DNA of 50,622 nt from Leclercia sp. LSNIH1 (GTDB lineage Bacteria > Pseudomonadota > Gammaproteobacteria > Enterobacterales > Enterobacteriaceae). The position numbers and the translations under genes are program-made. The notes under the pieces are model-generated. The model was not told where the DNA came from. It ran no database searches and worked only from the letters and a program-made list of their open reading frames with translations. Positions within the stretch are counted from its first letter, which is position 1. Each line of letters opens with the position of its first letter. Below are positions 8,461 to 14,964 of this stretch, piece by piece. The DNA lies in contig NZ_CP026168.1 of assembly GCF_002902985.1 (NCBI RefSeq), positions 1 to 50,622 on the forward strand. The letters are read 5' to 3'.

Positions 8461-8564
8461 GGTGCTGGCACCGCTTACCCTTTTTCTCTGCTATCCGCCT
8501 GACATCCCTTCCAGACTGTCTCTTTTTCCCGTTTGAACCTACTCTCGTAATCATCCCTGTATCG

Positions 8565-8700
8565 AATCTCTCATTTATCCACATCTTTCCGCAAACAGAT
8601 AAATCAAAGCATCCGCAAACAGATATCAGCGAACCCGGAAAATAATCTTAACCCCCGATCTTCATCCCCTTCAGTAACCTTTCAGGGAAACTGTTTATCT
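8565..8700. other. Probable replication origin (oriR)
   Basis: A perfect DnaA box, TTATCCACA, is at 8575-8583. It is followed by two direct copies of CCGCAAACAGATA (8589-8601 and 8613-8625), 24 bp apart, then AT-rich sequence. This is downstream of rep, where RepFIIA and RepI origins lie. The repeats may be Rep-binding sites. No initiation point can be read from sequence. Confidence 0.6.
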
Positions 8701-9424
8701 TCTGAAACCATGTGGAAAAACCACATTACCCATCTTTGACTGCACGAAAATCAGAGTTAGCACCCGCCACAAGTGGCGGGCATAGCGACAGCAGGTTCCA
8801 GCAACCACTGCATTTCAATTCTGACTGCGCACATTGGTGACACCGAGCACCTCACCCACCACTGAAAAGCGCCGCCGCCCGGCCCGAAGGGCCGGAAGAC
8901 ATCGCTTTTAATAATGGATGTTGTAACTAGTAATCTGAGCCGCTTCAGATATCCTCGCATCAGGTCTTGCAGTACACGCTCGTAAGCGGCCCTGCCGGCC
9001 CGCATAACGCGGAGATACGCCCCGACTGCGGCTTTGCCTTGTCGGGACCACTCCGACCGCGTACAGAAGCACCTGAGTCGCTGTAGGCGGGTATGGCTTA
9101 TCAGGGCGAAGGGATGGATTGGTGGAAACTATCAACTCTGTAGCCGGCTTCGCCGGGTGACGGCGCCATTCAGTAGCAGAGACATCCTCAGCAACTGCTG
9201 GCGCCTCCATGCGCCTGCAGCGCATCACAAACCCACCATATTTATACTTTTAAATCATGAGATTATTGATCCTCAGGATGATTTAATGCGATATGCTCAC
9301 CGGTGTGACCTGGTGAAAGCGTCACCACCTTCAGTAAACCGTTTCGTCCGGGCGGCCTTAAGCATCACCTGATTCTGGCTCGCCTGGTAAACCCGTATCG
9401 ATGAACTGCAGAAAGGAGTTGCCT
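8701..9424. other. Non-coding stretch downstream of the origin
   Basis: I see no convincing gene in either strand. There is a strong GC hairpin, CCGGCCC-GAA-GGGCCGG, near 8879-8895, and GC-rich inverted repeats around 8985-9080. In IncF plasmids this area holds remnants such as repA4 and replication-termination sites; I cannot assign any here. Confidence 0.4.
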
Positions 9425-10414
9425 GTGGCAGATAATTCAGGAAGGAGAGGTTCTGTTGAAATATCGGAGATCGTCAGAGCACCGGCATGGCGCAGGGTTC
9501 TTGACTGGTCGCGTGAGGAGCTGCTGCACCGCCTTGGCCAGCCGGCAGGGCTTGAAAGAGTAATAAAAACCGGCGTGCTGGTTCCCTGTTCCATAACACC
9601 ACCTGCGGATACGTTCTGGGCACGGTCAGTAACTGCCTGGGATACGTGGCTGGATCCTTCATCTTCTTATTTTGCCCGCCCCTATACGCTTGATTACCGT
9701 AAACCCGACGGCACAGGCCATCTTGAGGGGCACCTGATTACGATCCCGGAGGCTGAAAATCTCATTCAGGAAGAGATAATTCACGATTTTCAGTGTGACA
9801 TCAGTTTACTGAGAGGGATGTCCAGTTCGAAGTCAGAGAGCCATAACATCACCGATATTAACGATCTTGCGGTGCTGCGCAGTCCCAAACTGGCCGAACC
9901 CGTCACCCCGGAACATCTTCAGGAGAATATGTCTCATGGCGGGTTGCGCCTCGATCGGATGCGGTTTGCGGAATATCCGTGGTCTGAACGCCGGTACTAC
10001 TGGCACAATGACGACGGCTCTCATCATTTCAGCGCTGCCCGCTATCAGGCTGGCCGCCTGCAGCAGCCTGTTCCGCTGACAGGGACGCTGCGCCGCTACA
10101 GTGTGAATGTGCAGATGGTGCCTGCATTGCGTAACAAATGGCAGATGTTTGTGATCCCGAAGGAAGAGCTGTTCGGCAGTTTTTATGAATCAATGAAAGC
10201 CTTTGAGAGCCCGTTTGCCTGGTCAGCGTTACCTGAGAACATGCACGATCCGAGAACGAATGGCACAGAGCTGTGCATCGTATGGCTGGAACGGGATAAC
10301 GCCAGAGCCAGTTCCGCGGCAACCGTTCTGGCCAGATATGGATTCCCGGACTTCGGCGAGATGCTGACAGGACTTGCCAGATACGGGCAAAGGAATTCAG
10401 TGCTGGCCGGTTAG
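9425..10414 (+). CDS. Conserved plasmid protein of unknown function
   Basis: A 329-residue protein started at the GTG at 9425, which has AAAGGAG six bases upstream; an in-frame ATG at 9401 lacks a ribosome site. It has no signal peptide or membrane segments. The composition is soluble and aromatic-rich (SYFARPYTLDYRKPDGTGH, RYYWHNDDGSHHFSAARYQA). It may belong to the DUF6685 group found on enterobacterial plasmids, but I cannot confirm that. It stands alone: an untranslated 700-bp region is upstream and the end of the broken nuclease gene overlaps its stop from the opposite strand. Confidence 0.7.
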   Translation: MADNSGRRGSVEISEIVRAPAWRRVLDWSREELLHRLGQPAGLERVIKTGVLVPCSITPPADTFWARSVTAWDTWLDPSSSYFARPYTLDYRKPDGTGHLEGHLITIPEAENLIQEEIIHDFQCDISLLRGMSSSKSESHNITDINDLAVLRSPKLAEPVTPEHLQENMSHGGLRLDRMRFAEYPWSERRYYWHNDDGSHHFSAARYQAGRLQQPVPLTGTLRRYSVNVQMVPALRNKWQMFVIPKEELFGSFYESMKAFESPFAWSALPENMHDPRTNGTELCIVWLERDNARASSAATVLARYGFPDFGEMLTGLARYGQRNSVLAG

Positions 10415-10545
10415 TTGTCGCTTTTCTGCATCTTTCGCCAGCGCCATGGTTCTGCCGGCGCTGGCTCTGCCCAGAGTCCTTTTCGGTTCTTACGGGCAGT
10501 TTCCTCTAAATCTGCGTATGCCGGTACCATCGCCTTGCCCCTGTA
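10411..10545 (-). pseudogene. Thermonuclease-like gene, 3' fragment
   Basis: When the two transposons and one copy of each target duplication are removed, this piece continues the frame of 14615-14936. It encodes RGKAMVPAYADLEETARKN, then a Trp-rich tail ending KMQKSDN. The residues YADLEETARKNRKGLW are typical of the C-terminal part of staphylococcal-nuclease-like proteins. The stop is at 10411-10413, overlapping the end of the unknown gene on the other strand. Confidence 0.85.
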
Positions 10546-10578
10546 GGGGTCGTCTCAGAAAACGGAAAATAAAGCACG

Positions 10579-11391
10579 CTAAGCCGGTTGCAGCGGCCGT
10601 AGCGGCCTGAACTTGCCCGCGCCGATCTTGGCGCTGCTGCGCCAGAGGTAATCGCCGGTCAGGTTGATGTGCTCCCAGCCGAGCGGCGACAGGTACTGCA
10701 ACAGGCCGTCATCGACGGCTTGACCGTGGCCACGCAAGGCGTTCGCGGCCCGCTCCAGATAGACCGTGTTCCATAGCACGATGGCCGCCGTCACCAGGTT
10801 GAGGCCGCTGGCCCGGTAGCGCTGCTGCTCGAAGCTGCGGTCGCGGATTTCCCCCAGGCGGTTGAAGAACACGGCGCGGGTAATCGCTTCGGCGCTCGCC
10901 CGCTCGACGGCGTTGAGGGCGGGCACAATGACCGACTGCCGCCGCAGGTGCTCGATCAAGGCTCTGGCCAGCACGATGCCCTTGTCGGTTTGCATGGCCA
11001 GCTCGGTCAGCAACTGGACAGCCTGCCGGTAGTGGCCAATCGTGAACGGCTGGAAGCCGAACACCGTTTGCAGCTCGACCAGGTGCTCGCGTCGGGTCTG
11101 CTCACGCTGCCCGTACTCGTCCCAGCTTTCGATGCCGACCTTGAGCTGGTTGGCGACCAGTCTCAGCAATGGCGGGAACGGTGGCTCATCAGCGCCAAGG
11201 ATGACGCCGGGAAAGCGCAGGTAGCAGAGCTGCACCGCGAAGCCCAGCCGATTGGCCGGGCCGCGCCGCTGCCGGATGATGGAGAGGTCGCTTTCGCTGA
11301 ACGTGTAGTGACGGATCAACTCATCCTTGGTGTCCGGCAACGCCAGCAGGCTTTCGCGCTCGGCGGCGGAGAGGATCGAACGGCGGGGCAT
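10579..11391 (-). pseudogene. tnpA: Tn3-family transposase with internal deletion
   Basis: The frame is open for 270 residues, whereas the family has about 990. Residues 1 to about 170 match the N-terminus of Tn1721/TnAs1-like transposases (MPRRSILSAAERESLLALPD). From about residue 171 the sequence jumps to the last 100 residues (AVFFNRLGEIRDRSFEQQ to the PLGWEHINLTGDYLW block). The catalytic core between them, about 720 residues, is missing. The junction is in frame, within ITRAVFFNR. The short protein may still bind the inverted repeats and so could act as an inhibitor, but cannot catalyse transposition. Confidence 0.9.
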
Positions 11392-11543
11392 GCGGTTTCC
11401 TTCTTCTTGAAAACGTAGGTTTGTGACAAGCCCGCCAAGGCAACCGGCGCGGCACGGGAATCAAGGCATTGCGATTCTCGAAAATAGTTCTTGAAATTCT
11501 ATTCTTGATTGCATATCATCTCAACGAGTTTCGATAAGAAAGG

Positions 11544-11840
11544 ATGCGCATGCGACCGTCTGTTGTGCTTGACATGAAGCGAAGCGCAGTGCGTGAAGCG
11601 GTAGGCCGCTTTCGCGCCGCGAACCCGCGCGTCTTCGGCTCGGTGCTGCATGGCACCGACCGGGATGGCAGCGACCTCGACCTGTTGGTCGATGCGCTGC
11701 CCGGTGCCACGTTGTTGGACTTGGGCGATTTGGAAGAAGAACTGAAATCGCTGCTCGGCGTTGACGTCGATCTGCTGACTCCCGGCGACCTGCCGCCGAA
11801 GTTCCGGGCCAAGGTGCTCGCGGAGGCGCAACCGATATGA
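11544..11840 (+). CDS. mntA: MntA-type nucleotidyltransferase antitoxin
   Basis: A 98-residue protein, or 96 if started at the ATG at 11550, which is better spaced from AAAGGA. The motif GSVLHGTDRDGSDLDLLVD is the GSx10DxD signature of minimal nucleotidyltransferases. In characterised MntA/HepT pairs the antitoxin transfers AMP onto a tyrosine of HepT and so inactivates it. It overlaps the hepT start by four bases (ATGA), the usual arrangement. It is a passenger of transposon A. Confidence 0.88.
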   Translation: MRMRPSVVLDMKRSAVREAVGRFRAANPRVFGSVLHGTDRDGSDLDLLVDALPGATLLDLGDLEEELKSLLGVDVDLLTPGDLPPKFRAKVLAEAQPI

Positions 11841-12238
11841 GCGAGAACCGCCTGCCCGATTACCTCGACCACATTCAGCAGGCCGCAACCGATGCGCGCA
11901 GCTTCGTGGAAGGGATGGCCAAGGACGACTTCTTGGCCGACAAGCGCACCCAGCAGGCCGTCATCATGAGCCTGATCGTCATCGGCGAGGCGGCCACAAA
12001 GGTGATGGATGGCTACGTCGAGTTCACCCAGGCGCATGCCGACGTGCCGTGGCGCAGCATGCGCAATATGCGTAATCGCATGGCTCACGGCTATTTCGAC
12101 ATCAACCTCGATGTGGTGTGGGAGACGGTACAGGAATGGCTGCCGGCGTTGCTCCAGCAATTGCCCGCCGTGCGTCAGGATGCCGACGATGAAGACCGTA
12201 ACGACAACTGTGAAAGAGGGATCTCCGATGACTGTTGA
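11837..12238 (+). CDS. hepT: HepT-type HEPN ribonuclease toxin
   Basis: A 133-residue protein. The catalytic HEPN motif Rx4-6H is present in RNMRNRMAHGYF, followed by the tyrosine that MntA-type antitoxins modify. The N-terminal half is helical (DYLDHIQQAATDARSFV). In related systems it cleaves RNA or tRNA and stops growth. It is coupled to mntA and overlaps the following cupin gene by 11 bases. The C-terminal tail, about residues 117-133, is acidic and poorly conserved. Confidence 0.88.
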   Translation: MSENRLPDYLDHIQQAATDARSFVEGMAKDDFLADKRTQQAVIMSLIVIGEAATKVMDGYVEFTQAHADVPWRSMRNMRNRMAHGYFDINLDVVWETVQEWLPALLQQLPAVRQDADDEDRNDNCERGISDDC

Positions 12239-12584
12239 ATCGAGAATATTTTCTGTAGCCGAGTATGTTCAGCCGTCCGAAGGCGAGCCTATTCGTTCCG
12301 TTGTGCTTGAAACCCGAGACTCAATTATCGTGGTTTGGCATGTCCATCCCGGGCAGGAAATTGCGGCTCACATTCATCCTCACGGCCAAGACACGTGGAC
12401 TGTTTTGTCGGGAATGGCTGATTACTTTCAGGGCAATGGGATTGTTCGTGCCCTCAGGGAAGGTGAGATAGCCGTGGCAAGACCGGGCCAAGTGCACGGG
12501 GCGCGAAATACAGGTACCGAGCCATTTGTGTTAGTCTCGGTTGTGGCATCAGCCAATGCCGGTTTCGTATTGGCTGAGCGATAG
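12228..12584 (+). CDS. Single-domain cupin protein
   Basis: A 118-residue protein from the ATG at 12228. It has the two cupin motifs: HVHPGQEIAAHIHPHGQD and later PGQVHGARNTG, which together give the His ligands of a metal-binding beta-barrel. Substrate and reaction are unknown; similar small cupins are often quercetinase-like or regulatory. It overlaps hepT, so it is probably co-expressed with the toxin-antitoxin pair, although its base composition is lower in GC than that of its neighbours. Confidence 0.75.
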   Translation: MTVESRIFSVAEYVQPSEGEPIRSVVLETRDSIIVVWHVHPGQEIAAHIHPHGQDTWTVLSGMADYFQGNGIVRALREGEIAVARPGQVHGARNTGTEPFVLVSVVASANAGFVLAER

Positions 12585-12838
12585 AGCCCAATCTCTGGAG
12601 TTGGTCCAATGAGCGGTCGGGGAGATAGGTAACAGACATGCAGCGGACACGGCTGCTAAACCAGGTCGCAAACCTCCTTGCGTCGCAGCGTGCCGCAAGC
12701 GACGCGATCAATCGAATGGGGTCGGCATGAGACTGAACACCATCCAGTTCCCGACCGCGTAGCCGCCTGTCCTGCCGATCAGGTCTTGACCATCGACGCC
12801 TGGGATCAGTCCTGAATGTTCTTGGAGACCACTACGTT

Positions 12839-13165
12839 ATGAGCCGCAGCCGCCGCAAAACACCCATCGTCGGGCACACGACCTGCGGCAGCGAGCGCGA
12901 GGACAAGAAGCTCTGGCATCAGCGCTGGCGCACCCGTGAGCGCACGGCGCTGACCAGCGCGTCGCCCGAAGCCCTGAGCGCCCATCTGCCCCTGCTGGAA
13001 AACCAGGCCAGCAGCGTCTGGTCGATGGGCAAGGATGGCCGCTCCTACTGGCCCGTCAAGCGCCAGGCCGCCACGGCGGATCGCATCGCCAATCACAAGG
13101 GACGCAACCCGCAAGAACGCGCCTCCCTGAAAAAGCGCCTGCTGCGCAAGTGGATGAGCAAATGA
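12839..13165 (+). CDS. Small basic protein of unknown function
   Basis: A 108-residue protein, strongly basic, beginning MSRSRRKTPIVGHTTCGSER and ending LKKRLLRKWMSK. No known motif was recognised. Its stop overlaps the start of the membrane protein gene (ATGA at 13162-13165), so it is the first gene of a three-gene operon leading into the resolvase. The 254 bp before it contain nothing I can assign. Confidence 0.6.
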   Translation: MSRSRRKTPIVGHTTCGSEREDKKLWHQRWRTRERTALTSASPEALSAHLPLLENQASSVWSMGKDGRSYWPVKRQAATADRIANHKGRNPQERASLKKRLLRKWMSK

Positions 13166-13662
13166 AGCTCTCCTTCCATCAGCACATTGCGCTGTTCTGG
13201 ATGATCGGTGCTCCGGGCGTCTTCGCGCCCGTGATCGAGAACGCCAAGCGGCCCGATGCCGGCGCCGTCATGGCGTGGGGTGTCGCGATCGTGGCGGTGA
13301 TGATCCTCTTCACCCCTTTGCTGCTGCGCTGTCCACCATTCCGGCGCTGGTATGGCCGGACGGATGCGCTGTCGGAGCGGCAGCGCCAGGCGCTTGCCGA
13401 GCGCGGCCTGCGCCGCTACTACCAGACCGCTTTCGATGACGGCTACGTGCCCCGCGTGATGCCCTACGTGTGGCGCATCATCTGGACGGTCTGCGGGTTG
13501 ATGGCTGTGACCGCCGTACTGCCTACCAACACCGGACGGCCAGCCTTCGATGCCTTGGTGGTCTTCTCGACCTGGTATCCGATAGGCGTGATGCTGCTGG
13601 TTTTCGCGTCGAGGCCCCTTGGCCGGTTGATTCGCCAAAGAGCACAGGAGCGGCGGAAATGA
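13162..13662 (+). CDS. Inner-membrane protein of unknown function
   Basis: A 166-residue protein with about four hydrophobic segments, near residues 7-25, 36-55, 105-122 and 130-150. A basic cytoplasmic loop, RRWYGRTDALSERQRQ, lies between the second and third. It overlaps both neighbours by four bases. The family is not recognised; it may be a SdpI/DUF1648-like membrane protein, but the evidence is weak. Confidence 0.6.
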   Translation: MKLSFHQHIALFWMIGAPGVFAPVIENAKRPDAGAVMAWGVAIVAVMILFTPLLLRCPPFRRWYGRTDALSERQRQALAERGLRRYYQTAFDDGYVPRVMPYVWRIIWTVCGLMAVTAVLPTNTGRPAFDALVVFSTWYPIGVMLLVFASRPLGRLIRQRAQERRK

Positions 13663-14030
13663 GCACGTCAACCATCGAGGCGCTGGCCAGCGCCTGGGCA
13701 AGGATTGCCGAGGAAGCGGAATTCCCCGCTGACTACGAGGGGACTGCCACACCACAAGCGCATCGGGCTAGCGAAGCTATTCAGGAGCAGATTCGGGAGC
13801 GCATCGTCGCCACCAACGACATGCGGCTGTTCAGCCTGCTGCACCTGCTGGGTCAGGCGTCGCTGCGCATGGAGCAAGCGCTGTGGCCGGAGGATTACGA
13901 GCGGATGACGCGCGAGGTTGAGGAAGCCCTGCGGCAAGCCACCGACGCCAACGCCAGATCGTACACCCACGAAGAAGTGATGCAGGCGATGCAGGAACGC
14001 ATCGACCGGGCGCGAGACAAGCCATGTTGA
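13659..14030 (+). CDS. Unknown helical protein upstream of resolvase
   Basis: A 123-residue acidic, all-helical protein started at the ATG at 13659. The C-terminal segment SYTHEEVMQAMQERIDRAR resembles the tail of RelB/ParD-like antitoxins, but no ribbon-helix-helix is obvious and no toxin follows. It overlaps the membrane protein gene before it and the tnpR gene after it. Function unknown. Confidence 0.55.
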   Translation: MSTSTIEALASAWARIAEEAEFPADYEGTATPQAHRASEAIQEQIRERIVATNDMRLFSLLHLLGQASLRMEQALWPEDYERMTREVEEALRQATDANARSYTHEEVMQAMQERIDRARDKPC

Positions 14031-14581
14031 TTGGCTATGCGCGCGTCTCGACGCAGGATCAGAACCTGGAGCTGCAACGCGAAGCCTTGAGCAAGGCCGG
14101 ATGTAAAAAGGTCTTCGAGGACAAGGTGAGTGGCACGCGGGCAGACCGGCCTGGCTTGGCCAAGACGCTCGAAATGCTGCGCGAAGGCGATACTTTGGTC
14201 GTCTGGAAGCTCGACCGGCTGGGCCGGTCGGTCAAGCAACTGGTCGATCTGGTCGGCGATCTGCACAAGCACGGTGTCCAGTTCAGGAGCCTCACCGACT
14301 CCATCGACACCGGCACACCATCCGGGCGGTTCTTCTTCCACGTCATGGCGAGCCTTGCCGAAATGGAGCGCGAGCTGACCGTCGAGCGCACCCGCGCCGG
14401 GCTGGAAGTCGCCAAGCAGCTCGGCCGCAAAGGCGGCCGCAAGCCGAAGATGACCGACAGCAAGATCGAGTCGGCCAAGAAGCTGCTGGCCAGCGGGGTG
14501 CCGCCCAAGGACGTGGCCAAGAACCTCGGCGTGTCCATTCCGACGCTGTACCGCTGGGTGCCAGCCTCCACGCACGCTTAG
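14024..14581 (+). CDS. tnpR: Serine resolvase of transposon A
   Basis: A 185-residue resolvase/invertase. The catalytic N-terminus is MLIGYARVSTQDQNLELQR with the active Ser in RVST, then VWKLDRLGRSVKQL and MASLAEMERELTVERT, and a C-terminal helix-turn-helix (GVPPKDVAKNLGVSIPTLYR). It resolves cointegrates at a res site. Its stop is inside the right inverted repeat. Here tnpR and tnpA sit at opposite ends and point outward, with the cargo in between. Confidence 0.93.
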   Translation: MLIGYARVSTQDQNLELQREALSKAGCKKVFEDKVSGTRADRPGLAKTLEMLREGDTLVVWKLDRLGRSVKQLVDLVGDLHKHGVQFRSLTDSIDTGTPSGRFFFHVMASLAEMERELTVERTRAGLEVAKQLGRKGGRKPKMTDSKIESAKKLLASGVPPKDVAKNLGVSIPTLYRWVPASTHA

Positions 14582-14614
14582 CGTGCTTTATTTTCCGTTT
14601 TCTGAGACGACCCC

Positions 14615-14936
14615 CTGTACCGGTATGCCCAGGCCATACCGTTAATGACCTGTACGGCATTGATATCTGTTAAATCGTACCAGACAGTGCCCAGCAGGCG
14701 ATCGTAGCGATCCAGGTTATTACCTGCGATGTGAACAGCTTTGCCGGCAATCATAGCGGTCAATGCCTGTCGCGAACGCTGGCCAAATGGCTGCGCTTTT
14801 TCCGGGGCATCGATGCCGTTCAGTCTGATTCGTGTAAGTTCGTTGTTCGCCTGTAGCACTTCAATGGTGTCTCCATCAAGAATGCGAACAACATGCCCCC
14901 TGATGTCTGCATGACTGTAAAAGCTGAAAATTGTCA
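14615..14936 (-). pseudogene. Thermonuclease-like gene, central fragment
   Basis: It encodes the core of a staphylococcal-nuclease (TNase) domain: HVVRILDGDTIEVL, then RIRLNGIDAPEKAQPFGQRS, then NLDRYDRLLGTVW. The conserved DGDT, GIDAPE and DRYGR-like positions are visible. The 5' end is cut by transposon B at GTGTT and the 3' end by transposon A at CTGTA. An apparent ATG at 14949 is an artefact contributed by the repeat of transposon B. Confidence 0.9.
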
Positions 14937-14964
14937 GTGTTGGGGTCAATTTGGATATCGAAAA

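Larger units (their letters stand above)
10546..14614. mobile_element. Tn3-family (Tn21/Tn1721-like) transposon A, 4,069 bp
   Basis: 38-bp inverted repeats lie at 10546-10583 and 14577-14614, starting GGGGTCGTCTCAGAAAAC. Both are flanked by the direct repeat CTGTA (10541-10545 and 14615-14619), so the insertion is simple. The element holds a transposase gene with a large internal deletion, a complete resolvase gene at the other end, an MntA/HepT pair, a cupin gene and three unknown genes. The GC content is clearly higher than in the surrounding backbone, which suggests a Pseudomonas- or Xanthomonas-like source. It cannot transpose without a transposase supplied from elsewhere. Confidence 0.92.

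Noticed and set aside
8908..9372. Frames of about 106-112 residues on both strands downstream of the origin
   Set aside because: Odd composition, no ribosome sites, and a location where IncF plasmids have non-coding replication sequences.
14937..14949. ATG at 14949 as the start of a 123-residue nuclease
   Set aside because: The first residues are encoded by the target duplication and repeat of transposon B; the true start is at 21342 in the repaired gene.
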